NCBI RefSeq assembly: GCF_001044255.1
Contig: NZ_JYNX01000025.1
Location: forward strand, 23,281 to 87,280
Direction of reading: 5' to 3'
Source of the DNA: Mycolicibacterium chubuense
GTDB lineage: Bacteria > Actinomycetota > Actinomycetes > Mycobacteriales > Mycobacteriaceae
DNA: 64,000 nucleotides
Under the pieces are notes generated by a model, which saw nothing but the letters and a program-made list of their open reading frames with translations, was not told the origin of the DNA and did not search any database. The position numbers and the translations under genes are program-made. Shown here piece by piece: positions 56,530 through 64,000 of this stretch. How positions within the stretch are numbered: the first letter of the stretch is position 1; the number at the start of each line of letters is the position of its first letter.

Positions 56530-57767
56530 CGTTCGGCGGGCAGGAGCGAAGCGACCGGGGAATCGCCTGCGCCGGTCCGCTGGACGGTGTCCGGGTCATC
56601 GAAGTCGGCACGCTGATCTCCGGTCCGTTCGCCGGCAGGCTGCTCGGCGACATGGGAGCCGAGGTGATCAAGGTCGAGCCCCCCGGCGCGCCAGACCCGC
56701 TGCGCACCTGGGGCCAGGCAGAGCTCGACGGCCACCACTTCTTCTGGACCGTGCACGCCCGCAACAAGAAAGCCGTCACGCTGAACCTGCGGGTGCCTAC
56801 CGGCCGTGCTCTGTTTCTCGAACTCGTCGAGCGCAGCGACATCATCGTGGAGAACTTCCGTCCGGGCACACTGGAGAAGTGGGGCCTGGGCTACGACGTG
56901 CTGCGCGAACACAATCGGGGCATCATCCTGGTACGGGTGTCGGGTTATGGCCAGACGGGTCCGGAGGCGCACAAGGCCGGTTACGCCTCGGTGGCCGAGG
57001 CGGCGAGCGGCCTGCGGCACATGAACGGTTTCCCGGGCGGCCCTCCCCCGCGTCTGGCGCTGTCCCTGGGCGACAGCCTGGCCGGGATGTTCGCCGCGCA
57101 GGGGGCGCTGGCCGCGCTGTACCGCCGCACGGTGACCGGTGAGGGTCAGGTCGTCGACGCCGCGCTCACCGAATCCTGCCTGGCCGTGCAGGAATCGACG
57201 ATCCCGGACTACGACGTGGGCGGGATCGTGCGCGGCCCCTCGGGGACCCGGCTCGAGGGCATCGCCCCGTCGAACATCTATCCGACCGCCGACGGCAGCT
57301 GGGTGGTGATCGCCGCCAACCAGGACACCGTGTTCCGGCGGCTCTGCCAGGCGATGGGCCGACCGGAGCTGGCCACCGACGAGCGGTTCGCCGATCACGT
57401 TGCGCGGGGCCGTCATCAGGACGAACTCGACACGATCATCGGGGCGTGGGCGGCCGACCGGCAGCCGGCCGACATCATCGCGACACTGTCGGACGCCGGG
57501 GTGATCAGCGGTCCGATCAACACTGTCGCCGAGGTCGTCGACGATCCGCAACTGCAGGCACGCGGCATGATCGCCGACCACTGGGACGACCGGATCGGCC
57601 GCAACGTCAAGGGTCCGGGCGTGGTCCCGGTGCTGTCGCAGACCCCGGGGACGATCCGCAGCGCCGGACCGTCGCGACCCGGTCAGCACAACGACGAGAT
57701 CTACCGGGACCTGCTCGGTCATTCCGACGCCGAGCTCGAGGCGTGGCAGGCGGAGGGGGTGCTGTGA
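56526..57767 (+). CDS. Class III (CaiB/BaiF) CoA-transferase
   Basis: A 413-residue CaiB/BaiF-type CoA-transferase. It has DGVRVIEVGTLISGPFAGRL, LGDMGAEVIKVEPPGAPDPL, NFRPGTLEKWGLGYDVL and VSGYGQTGP; the catalytic Asp is most likely that of VVDAALTES. Such enzymes move CoA from a donor such as succinyl-CoA to a carboxylic acid. ATGA overlap with the hydrolase stop and GTGA overlap with the lyase start. It probably activates the acid produced by the hydrolase. Confidence 0.9.
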   Translation: MTFGGQERSDRGIACAGPLDGVRVIEVGTLISGPFAGRLLGDMGAEVIKVEPPGAPDPLRTWGQAELDGHHFFWTVHARNKKAVTLNLRVPTGRALFLELVERSDIIVENFRPGTLEKWGLGYDVLREHNRGIILVRVSGYGQTGPEAHKAGYASVAEAASGLRHMNGFPGGPPPRLALSLGDSLAGMFAAQGALAALYRRTVTGEGQVVDAALTESCLAVQESTIPDYDVGGIVRGPSGTRLEGIAPSNIYPTADGSWVVIAANQDTVFRRLCQAMGRPELATDERFADHVARGRHQDELDTIIGAWAADRQPADIIATLSDAGVISGPINTVAEVVDDPQLQARGMIADHWDDRIGRNVKGPGVVPVLSQTPGTIRSAGPSRPGQHNDEIYRDLLGHSDAELEAWQAEGVL

Positions 57768-58669
57768 GCGAGTCACCGGCCCACGTCGCAATCCGCGACG
57801 TGTCGCTGCGCGACGGGCTGCAGATCGAAGCGCCGATCCCGTTGTCGGCCAAGCTCGACCTGCTCGCCGCCGTCGCCGCCACCGGCGTGCGGGAGATGGA
57901 GGCGACGGCCTTCGTCTCGCCGTCGAAGGTGCCCGCTCTCGCGGACGCCGCCGAGTTGGCCGCCGAGCTGCACCGCTTCCCGGGCATCGAGTTCTCGGCG
58001 CTGGTGGCCAGCCCCAACGGCGCCCGCCGCGCGATCGCCGCGGGACTGCGCTCGATCGAATACGTGGTATCGGCCGCCGACGGGCACAGCCGGGCCAACG
58101 TCGGCCGCTCCTCCGCCGACGCGGCCGCGCTGATCCCCGAGATCGTCGCGATCGCCCACGACGGCGACGTCACCGTCGAGGTCATCGTCGCGACGGCCTG
58201 GGACTGTCCGTTCGACGGGCCGACGCCGCCGCACCGTGTGGTCGACATCGTCACCGCGGCCGTCGACGCCGGGGCCGACCGGCTCGCGATCGCAGACACC
58301 ATCGGCACCACCACGCCGCGCCGGGTCACCGAACTCGTCGCCCTCGTGCGGCCGAGGATCGGCGACCTCCCGCTGGGCGCGCACTTCCACAACACCCGCG
58401 GGGCCGGGCTGGCCAGCGCCTACGCCGCTGTCCAGGCGGGGGTGACGCGCCTCGACGCGTCGATCGGCGGGCTGGGCGGATGTCCCTTCGCACCCGGCGC
58501 CAGCGGCAACATCGCCACCGAGGACCTGGTGTACCTGCTGCGCGACTGCGGTGTCGACGTCGACGTGGATCTCGACGCCGCCATCGCCGCCGCCCGCGTC
58601 GCACAGGACGCGGTCGGCCACGACCTGCCGAGCGCTCTGCTGCGCTCGGGTGACCGAAAACGGGACTAG
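57764..58669 (+). CDS. Hydroxymethylglutaryl-CoA lyase-like protein
   Basis: A 301-residue HMGL-like TIM-barrel lyase. It begins VAIRDVSLRDGLQIEAPIP (substrate-binding RDGLQ) and has ATAFVSPSKVPALADAAE, AHFHNTRGAGLASAYAA (metal HxH/N) and the HMG-CoA lyase signature GGLGGCPFAPGASGN (catalytic Cys). It cleaves HMG-CoA or a related branched hydroxyacyl-CoA to acetyl-CoA (or acyl-CoA) plus an oxo-acid. It follows the CoA-transferase with overlapping codons, the pairing expected if the transferase makes its CoA ester. Confidence 0.9.
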   Translation: MSESPAHVAIRDVSLRDGLQIEAPIPLSAKLDLLAAVAATGVREMEATAFVSPSKVPALADAAELAAELHRFPGIEFSALVASPNGARRAIAAGLRSIEYVVSAADGHSRANVGRSSADAAALIPEIVAIAHDGDVTVEVIVATAWDCPFDGPTPPHRVVDIVTAAVDAGADRLAIADTIGTTTPRRVTELVALVRPRIGDLPLGAHFHNTRGAGLASAYAAVQAGVTRLDASIGGLGGCPFAPGASGNIATEDLVYLLRDCGVDVDVDLDAAIAAARVAQDAVGHDLPSALLRSGDRKRD

Positions 58670-59306
58670 CCGCGCCGTGCCGCCCGAATCGTCGGAACTC
58701 AGCGCAAAGGGACGTCAGACCCGACTCGCGATCGAGCAGGCTGCCCGGAAGTTGTTCGCCGAACGTGGCTTTCACGGCACCACCCTCGGTGACATCACCT
58801 CGGCCGCGGGGCGGTCCACGGCGGCGTTCTACCGGTACTTCGCCGACAAGGAGGATCTGCTCGCCGCCCTGGCGCAGTCCTTCCTGCACGACGTGGTGAC
58901 CCCGTCGGGTCTGCAGCTGCAGCTGCCCGACTCTCCCGACGACGACGCGTTCTTCACCACGGTGGTCACCGGCTACTGGACGATGTTCAAGCAGAACATC
59001 GGGATCATGATCGCGGTCGCCCAGCTGGCCGCCACTCAACCGCGCTTCGCGGCCGTCCAGAACGAGTTCCGTCGCTTCGGCGTCGACATCGTCGCCGCCT
59101 CGGTGCGTCGCGCCCAGGAACAGGGGTTCGCCGCGGACCTCGACCCCGAGCCCACCGCGGCGGCCATCGCGTTGCTGTTCGAGAACTTCACCACCGTGTT
59201 CGTCGGCACCGCGGGCGCCGGGATGGGGATGAACATCGAGATCGACGACGGCGACGCGATCGTCACGCTGTCGCGGATCTGGAAGAAGACGCTGTACGGG
59301 TACTGA
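58650..59306 (+). CDS. TetR family transcriptional regulator
   Basis: A 218-residue TetR regulator with EQAARKLFAERGFHGTTLGD and helix-turn-helix TSAAGRSTAAFYRYFADKED (about residues 48-67). The start is either the GTG at 58650, overlapping the lyase end by 20 nt, or the GTG at 58677; neither has a clear RBS. Encoded within the operon, it probably represses the operon through the inverted repeat at 54200 or an unseen site before 59330. Confidence 0.87.
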   Translation: MTENGTSRAVPPESSELSAKGRQTRLAIEQAARKLFAERGFHGTTLGDITSAAGRSTAAFYRYFADKEDLLAALAQSFLHDVVTPSGLQLQLPDSPDDDAFFTTVVTGYWTMFKQNIGIMIAVAQLAATQPRFAAVQNEFRRFGVDIVAASVRRAQEQGFAADLDPEPTAAAIALLFENFTTVFVGTAGAGMGMNIEIDDGDAIVTLSRIWKKTLYGY

Positions 59307-59329
59307 CAGAGCACACCAAGGAGATCACC

Positions 59330-60568
59330 GTGGATTTCAGCCTCCCCGAACACCTTCCGGGGCTTCTCGCCGAGATGGACGCCTTCATCGAGGCCGAGAT
59401 CAAACCCCTGGAGCGGGAGCACATCCAGTACTTCGATCAGCGCCGCGAGTACGCGCGCACCGATTGGGAGAACGGCGGGGTGCCGCGCCGGGAATGGGAG
59501 GATCTGCTCGGCGAGATGCGCCGCCGGGCAGACGCGGCGGCCTGGTTGCGCTACGGCCTCCCGTCGCAGTTCGGCGGGCGCGACGGCTCCAACATCGACA
59601 TGGCCGTCATCCGGGAGCATCTGGCGCACAAGGGTCTCGGCCTGCACAACGATCTGCAGGACGAGTCCTCGATCGTCGGCAACTTCCCCCAGGTCATCAT
59701 GATGGACAGGTTCGGCACCGACGAGCAGAAGAGGGACTGGACCGAGGCCCTGATCACCGGTGAGCGGTCGATGGCGTTCGGGTTGACCGAACCCAACCAC
59801 GGGTCGGACGCCACCTGGCTGGAGACCACCGCGGTCCGCGACGGGGACGACTGGGTGATCAACGGCGCCAAACGCTGGAACACCGGCGTTCACCGCGCCA
59901 CCCACGACCTGATCTTCGCGCGCACGTCGGGCGAGGCCGGCCAGGCCCGCGGGATCACCGCGTTCCTGGTGCCCACTGACGCGCCCGGCTTCTCGGTGCC
60001 GTACTACTGGTGGACGTTCAACATGCCGACCGATCACGGCGAGGTCGTCCTCGACAACGTGCGGGTGCCCGCCGACGCGGTGCTCGGGGAGGTCGGGCGC
60101 GGGCTGGAGGTCGGTCAGACGTTCCTGCACGAGAACAGGATTCGGCAGGCAGCGAGCAGCCTGGGCGCCGGCCAGTACTGCATCGACCGCGCCGTCGACT
60201 ACGCCAACCGGCGGTCGGTGTTCGGTAAACCGCTGGCGGTCAACCAGGCGGTGCAGTGGCCGCTGGTGGAGCTTCAGACCGAGGCGCAGATGGTGCGGCT
60301 GCTGGTGTACTACGCGGCCAGCCAGCTCGACGCGAATCACCACATGGAGGTCTCCGACAAGGTGTCGATGGCCAACTACCGGGCCAACCGACTGGTGTGC
60401 GAAGCCGCCGACCGTGCGATGCAGGTGCACGGCGGCGTCGGCTACAGCAGACACGAGCCGTTCGAGCACATCTATCGGCACCACCGCCGGTACCGGATCA
60501 CCGAGGGCGCCGAGGAGATCCAGATCCGCCGAGTCGCCCAGCGCCTGTTCGGATTCGGCCGCAAGTGA
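59330..60568 (+). CDS. Acyl-CoA dehydrogenase
   Basis: A 412-residue acyl-CoA dehydrogenase. Features are MAFGLTEPNHGSDATWLETT, VINGAKRWNTGVHRATHDLI, QTFLHENRIRQAASSLGAGQ, VFGKPLAVNQAVQWPLVELQ, AMQVHGGVGYSRHEPFEHIY and ITEGAEEIQIRRVAQRLFG. The QVHGGVGYS/TEGAEEIQ ending is typical of the ACAD10/11-related branch. GTG start with AAGGAG upstream. The phosphotransferase gene overlaps its stop (GTGA), recalling the fused kinase-dehydrogenase of ACAD11. Confidence 0.88.
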   Translation: MDFSLPEHLPGLLAEMDAFIEAEIKPLEREHIQYFDQRREYARTDWENGGVPRREWEDLLGEMRRRADAAAWLRYGLPSQFGGRDGSNIDMAVIREHLAHKGLGLHNDLQDESSIVGNFPQVIMMDRFGTDEQKRDWTEALITGERSMAFGLTEPNHGSDATWLETTAVRDGDDWVINGAKRWNTGVHRATHDLIFARTSGEAGQARGITAFLVPTDAPGFSVPYYWWTFNMPTDHGEVVLDNVRVPADAVLGEVGRGLEVGQTFLHENRIRQAASSLGAGQYCIDRAVDYANRRSVFGKPLAVNQAVQWPLVELQTEAQMVRLLVYYAASQLDANHHMEVSDKVSMANYRANRLVCEAADRAMQVHGGVGYSRHEPFEHIYRHHRRYRITEGAEEIQIRRVAQRLFGFGRK

Positions 60569-61527
60569 GCCTGGAGCATCGGCTCGAAGACGTGCTGCAG
60601 CCGGTCCTCGGCGCCGTGGAGGTCGAGAGCCTGCAGCGGTTGACCGGCGGCGCGAGCCGCACGACGTGGGCGTTCGAGGCGGTGGCCGGGGAGCGGCGCG
60701 CGCTGATCCTGCGTACCGGCGCACCGGACGACATCCATGCCGGCATGGAACTCGAGGCGCAGGTGCAGCGGCGTGCTGCCGCCGCCGGGGCGCCGGTCCC
60801 GCACATCGTGACCGCCAGCGATTCCCCTGCCGCGCTGGGCAATCCGTATCTGATCTGCGACGCGATCCCGGGCGACACCATCGTGCGACGCATCTTCCGG
60901 GGCCTCGACGACGCCGGCCGGGCGCGGCTGCTGCGCCAGTGCGCGGAGGCGCTGGCCGCGGTGCACCGGGCCGCTGTCGACGGTGTCGGGCTGACCACTC
61001 CCGACGACCTCGCCGGGTGGCGCGCCCGGCTCGACGAGATCGGTGACACCACAGCCACGTTCGAGTGGACGTTCCGCCGGCTGGCCGACGAGCGTCCGGA
61101 CCCGTCCCCGATGGTGCTGGTGCACGGCGACTTCCGGATGGGCAACCTGATCGTCGACCAGTCCGGGCTGGCGGCCGTGCTGGACTGGGAGCTGACGCAC
61201 ATCGGTGAGCGTTACGAGGACCTGGCCTGGTTCTGCATCCGGGCGTGGCGGTTCAGCGCGCCCGAGAAGCTCGGCGCCGGCGGACTCGGCAGTGTCGAGA
61301 CGTTTCTGCGTACCTACGAGAAGGCGGCCGGCGTCGACGTCGACCGGTCGGCGTTCCGGTGGTGGTTGACGGTCGCCACGCTGCGGTGGGGGGTGATCTG
61401 CCGGCACCAGGCCGAGCGGCACCTGTCGGGCGAGACGCCGTCGGTCGAACTCGCCGCGATCGGGCGGCGGGTCAGCGAGACGGAGTGGGATCTGCTCGAT
61501 CTGCTGTCAGGGAAGGGGCCGAGATGA
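60565..61527 (+). CDS. APH-type phosphotransferase (ACAD10/11 kinase-like)
   Basis: A 320-residue aminoglycoside-phosphotransferase-fold kinase. Features are LTGGASRTTWAFEA (ATP loop), Brenner motif VLVHGDFRMGNLIVD (catalytic Asp), and AAVLDWELTHIGERYEDLAW (Mg-binding). In mammalian ACAD10/11 such a kinase domain phosphorylates 4-hydroxyacyl-CoAs so that the dehydrogenase domain can eliminate phosphate. Here the kinase gene overlaps the dehydrogenase gene and is followed by a DUF6285 gene, the usual actinobacterial trio. Confidence 0.85.
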   Translation: MSLEHRLEDVLQPVLGAVEVESLQRLTGGASRTTWAFEAVAGERRALILRTGAPDDIHAGMELEAQVQRRAAAAGAPVPHIVTASDSPAALGNPYLICDAIPGDTIVRRIFRGLDDAGRARLLRQCAEALAAVHRAAVDGVGLTTPDDLAGWRARLDEIGDTTATFEWTFRRLADERPDPSPMVLVHGDFRMGNLIVDQSGLAAVLDWELTHIGERYEDLAWFCIRAWRFSAPEKLGAGGLGSVETFLRTYEKAAGVDVDRSAFRWWLTVATLRWGVICRHQAERHLSGETPSVELAAIGRRVSETEWDLLDLLSGKGPR

Positions 61528-61856
61528 CGGGTACGCGACCGACGGCGGCTGAGCTCGTGGCCGCCGTCGCCGACTTTCTCGACAACGAGGTCCGCGCTGC
61601 GTGCGACGGGCAGGTCGGCTTTCACGCCCGCGTGGCGGCCAATGCGCTGCGCATCGTCGAACGCGAATTGCTCGACGAGAAAGCCGGTTCGGTACACGCG
61701 GCGCTGGAGCGTCTCGGGTTCGCCGACGAGACGGCGCTGGCGCGAGCCATCCGCGACGGCAAGCTGGAGGATCGTCGCGACGAGGTGATGGACTGCCTGC
61801 GGCTGCTGGTGCGGCACCGTTTGGAGATCGACCATCCCGGTTATGCCGACGGCTGA
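61524..61856 (+). CDS. DUF6285-like small protein
   Basis: A 110-residue helical protein: TAAELVAAVADFLDNEVRAA, FHARVAANALRIVERELLDE and CLRLLVRHRLEIDHPGYADG. Small proteins of this kind (DUF6285) commonly follow APH-type phosphotransferase genes in actinobacteria and are probably accessory to them. ATGA overlap with the kinase stop, and the next gene begins at its TGA (TGATG). Function not known. Confidence 0.7.
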   Translation: MTGTRPTAAELVAAVADFLDNEVRAACDGQVGFHARVAANALRIVERELLDEKAGSVHAALERLGFADETALARAIRDGKLEDRRDEVMDCLRLLVRHRLEIDHPGYADG

Positions 61857-62773
61857 TGGTGCATTCGATCGGGTCGATACGCGAGATCGTCCTCGACGGC
61901 GCCGCCGATCCCTACGGCATCGCGACATCCCCCGACGGCGCGGTGTGGGTGACCCATGGCGGGGGTGTGGTGCAGATCGTCGACGACGGAACCCAGCGGC
62001 ACCATCGGGCTCCCGCCGGCGCGCGTCCCACCGCCGTCGCCGTCGCGCCGGATGGGGCCGCCTGGTTCGCCCGCACCGGGGACGATCGCCTCGGCACGGT
62101 GCGTCCGGACGGCACCACCGCCACCGTCGATCTCGCGGCCGGCAGCGCTCCGTTCGGTGTCTGCATCGGGCCGGACGAGGCGCTCTGGTTCACCGCCTCC
62201 GCCGCCGACCGGGTGGGCCGATGTGGAGCGGACGGCACGGTGACGGTCGTCAGCCTGCCCGCCGGGAGTTTCCCGGCCTATCTCACCGCCGGCCCTGACG
62301 GGGCAGTGTGGGCAGCGTTGAACGGTGCAAACGCGCTGGCTCGCGTCACCGTCGACGGCGAGGTGCGGATCGTGCCCCTTCCGAGCGCAGCGGCGCCCGT
62401 CGGCATCGCAAGCGGCGACGGCGCGCTGTGGGCGGCCTGCATCGGCAGCGGGCACCTCGTGCGTGTCGACCCTGCCGGGCAGGTGACGGAGTTCGCGCTG
62501 CCGGACCCGGACTGCCGACCGCACGCGCTGGCCGCCGGCGCCGAGGGCTGCTGGTTCACCGAGTGGGGGGCCAACCGGATCGGCCACATCGACTGGGACG
62601 GCCACGTCGAGGAGTTCGTCCTCCCCCCGGGGCCGGCCGAACCGCACGGCGTGGCCGTGGGATCCGACGACACGGTATGGGTGGCCTTCGAGTCGGGCCG
62701 CGCGGCCCCGCTGACGCCGCGGGGGGCCTCCGGCGGAGAGTCCGGCGCCGTGGTGAGGCTGACCCCGCGCTGA
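61856..62773 (+). CDS. Virginiamycin-B-lyase-like beta-propeller
   Basis: A 305-residue protein made of seven repeats of the DPYGIATSPDGAVWVTHGGG kind, a streptogramin lyase (Vgb)/SMP-30-like propeller. The end carries CWFTEWGANRIGHIDWDGHV, EPHGVAV with H264 and VWVAFES with E279. These correspond in order and spacing to the catalytic His and Glu of Staphylococcus Vgb, which opens a lactone ring by elimination. It is translationally coupled to a CoA-based catabolic operon, so a lyase or lactonase role on the pathway substrate is more likely than antibiotic resistance (inference). Confidence 0.75.
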   Translation: MVHSIGSIREIVLDGAADPYGIATSPDGAVWVTHGGGVVQIVDDGTQRHHRAPAGARPTAVAVAPDGAAWFARTGDDRLGTVRPDGTTATVDLAAGSAPFGVCIGPDEALWFTASAADRVGRCGADGTVTVVSLPAGSFPAYLTAGPDGAVWAALNGANALARVTVDGEVRIVPLPSAAAPVGIASGDGALWAACIGSGHLVRVDPAGQVTEFALPDPDCRPHALAAGAEGCWFTEWGANRIGHIDWDGHVEEFVLPPGPAEPHGVAVGSDDTVWVAFESGRAAPLTPRGASGGESGAVVRLTPR

Positions 62774-62775
62774 GC

Positions 62776-63405
62776 TCAGGTCCGACGGGCCCGCAGCAGC
62801 CAGGCCGGCTCGTCGACCCGTGTGCCGACGTCGAGGCCGAGCGCCTCGGCGTGCATGTCGGTGACCACGCCGCGGTACGTCGTCGGGCTGAGGTCCTCCA
62901 CCGACCACCCGGCACCGAAGGCCCCGCGCAGGTCGTCGTCGCTGACCTGCGGCCCGAAGCCGCGGCCGGCATCGGAGAGTGCGAGCACGACCACCAGAGC
63001 ACCGGGCCGGGTGACCCCGTGCAGGCTGCGGACGTACCGCGCCCGGTCGGCGTCGTCGAACACGTGGAACAGGGCGCTGTCGACGACGGTGTCGTAGGTC
63101 GGCGACGTTCCGAGATCGAGGGCGTCGCGGACGTCGAACCGGGCGTCCACGCCGTGGGCGGCGGCGTTGCGCCGGGCCTGCTCCACCGCGGTCGGTGCGC
63201 CGTCGACGCCGAGGACGTCGTAACCGAGGCGCGTCAGCAGGATGGTGTGCTCGCCGGTTCCGCACCCGACGTCGAGCACGCGGCCGCGGAGGTGACCGGC
63301 GCGCTCGAGGTCGACGATCGTGGGCTGGGGTTCGCCGATGACCCACGGCGGGGTCTGGTGCTTGTAGAAATCGTCGAAGCGGGAGAGTGTGGGGGTCTGG
63401 TCCAT
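62776..63405 (-). CDS. Class I SAM-dependent methyltransferase
   Basis: A 209-residue methyltransferase with SAM motif I VLDVGCGTGEHTILLTRLG, acidic loop VLGVDGAPTAVEQARRNAA, and YDTVVDSALFHVFDDADRAR. The start is the ATG at 63405 (MDQTPTLSRFDDFY). Convergent with the operon, 2 nt from the propeller gene's end. Substrate unknown; the short N-terminal YKHQTPPWVIGEPQP region is typical of small-molecule methyltransferases of this group. Confidence 0.83.
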   Translation of the reverse strand: MDQTPTLSRFDDFYKHQTPPWVIGEPQPTIVDLERAGHLRGRVLDVGCGTGEHTILLTRLGYDVLGVDGAPTAVEQARRNAAAHGVDARFDVRDALDLGTSPTYDTVVDSALFHVFDDADRARYVRSLHGVTRPGALVVVLALSDAGRGFGPQVSDDDLRGAFGAGWSVEDLSPTTYRGVVTDMHAEALGLDVGTRVDEPAWLLRARRT

Positions 63406-63458
63406 GTGTCCAGTGTTCAACCTGAACGGAAGTTGAGGTCAACGTTGAAGTCAGCACC

Positions 63459-63854
63459 GTGTCCGCGACCGAGGTGAAGACGGTTCTCGACGTCGCCGAC
63501 CGCCTGTTCGGCGCGATCGAGGACAGCGACGTCGCCGGCGTGGAGCAGCTCTTCGGCCCGGGCATCGCGGTGCGCAAGACCGGGGACGAACGCGACAACG
63601 ACCGGCGGCGGTCGGCCCGCATCATCGGCTGGTTCATCGACAGCACCAGCGACCGGCGCTACGAGGTGCTGGACCGTCAGGTGTTCGAGGGCGGCTTCGT
63701 CCAGCAGCACATCCTGCACGCCCACGGCCACCGCGGCGCGGTGGTGGCGATGCGGGTCTGCATCGTCATCAAGGTCGGCGCCGATGGGCTGATCACCCGG
63801 ATCGACGAGTACTTCGATCCGGCCGACCTCGCAGAACTGCTCGCCGAATCGTGA
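63459..63854 (+). CDS. SnoaL/NTF2-like protein
   Basis: A 131-residue cone-shaped alpha+beta barrel protein: [60 protein letters not shown] and ITRIDEYFDPADLAELLAES. The ARIDEYFDPADLA-type end is frequent in mycobacterial SnoaL-like proteins. GTG start. Divergent from the methyltransferase gene with 53 nt between, and overlapping the next frame by GTGA. Members can be isomerases, hydrolases or binding proteins. Confidence 0.8.
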   Translation: MSATEVKTVLDVADRLFGAIEDSDVAGVEQLFGPGIAVRKTGDERDNDRRRSARIIGWFIDSTSDRRYEVLDRQVFEGGFVQQHILHAHGHRGAVVAMRVCIVIKVGADGLITRIDEYFDPADLAELLAES

Positions 63855-64000
63855 GCGCGCCGACCCCAGAACGCGGTCCGGACGGACCCGCCGCGGCTAC
63901 CATCGCGCTCAGTGTCAGGGTGAGGTCGCCGCTTCTCGCGGTGGTTGGGATCCTGATCATCTGGTGTCTGGCTCGTAGCATCGGTGCCGCCTTCGGGTTG
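63851..64000 (+). CDS. Partial gene with a membrane segment, runs off window
   Basis: An open frame starting at GTG 63851 (GTGA overlap with the previous stop) or GTG 63920 (AGGG upstream), continuing to the window edge. It encodes a hydrophobic helix, LLAVVGILIIWCLARSIGAA, as the first recognisable feature. Too short to name; either an inner-membrane protein or chance coding. Confidence 0.45.
   Translation, partial: MSAPTPERGPDGPAAATIALSVRVRSPLLAVVGILIIWCLARSIGAAFGL

Overview
The window is high-GC actinobacterial chromosome and looks like a rapidly growing mycobacterium (Mycolicibacterium type). The support is an antigen 85 mycolyltransferase, a Rv3230c/DesA3-type desaturase pair, the ftsE-ftsX-smpB and prfB/fprA neighbourhood, fadE24-fadE23, F420-dependent Ddn-like proteins, and a tmRNA whose tag reads ADSNQRDFALAA. 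Genes are dense, often with 1-4 nt start/stop overlaps, and TetR regulators are frequent.

Layout. 1-2.2 kb: partial DUF1214-like protein and TetR, divergent from a sulfotransferase. 2.2-17.2 kb: what was probably an operon of GH13 (trehalose-synthase-like), a flavin-dependent luciferase-like (LLM) oxidoreductase and a second GH13. It is now interrupted. The LLM gene is cut into an N-terminal half (about 14.58-14.93 kb) and a C-terminal half (about 3.90-4.53 kb). About 10 kb lies between them: an amine/GABA-type catabolic set (aminobutyraldehyde dehydrogenase, HapK-like protein, FAD oxidoreductase, frameshifted APC permease, succinate-semialdehyde dehydrogenase) plus a TetR/secreted-hydrolase pair. 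The C-terminal half is fused in frame to the semialdehyde dehydrogenase.

17.3-31.2 kb: a lipoprotein joining a lytic transglycosylase to a DUF1460 domain; a DUF2252 protein; a Ddn-like protein; a PucR regulator divergent from ferredoxin reductase + DesA3; a sigma region-2-only protein divergent from a Ser/Thr kinase; a secreted DUF4189 protein; and TetR + pseudo-ATPase + YhgE/Pip membrane protein. 31.2-45 kb is conserved mycobacterial core: ssrA, a GGDEF/EAL protein, EamA, smpB, ftsX, ftsE, a Pro/Thr-rich protein, MscS, prfB, fprA, HisN-like phosphatase, fadE24, fadE23. 45-54.2 kb: glycosyltransferase and cyclase-AAA protein, an AcuI-like reductase, antigen 85, TetR, an ACAD-fold monooxygenase and a second Ddn-like protein.

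54.2-62.8 kb is a tightly coupled + strand catabolic operon: short homogentisate-dioxygenase-like cupin, alpha/beta hydrolase, class III CoA-transferase, HMG-CoA-lyase-like protein, TetR, acyl-CoA dehydrogenase, APH-type phosphotransferase, DUF6285 protein and a virginiamycin-B-lyase-like propeller. Together these suggest ring or lactone opening, CoA activation, C-C cleavage and phosphorylation-assisted hydroxyacyl-CoA dehydration; the substrate cannot be read from sequence. The window ends with a methyltransferase, a SnoaL-like protein and a partial gene. No rRNA, tRNA, CRISPR array, transposase or integrase was recognised.
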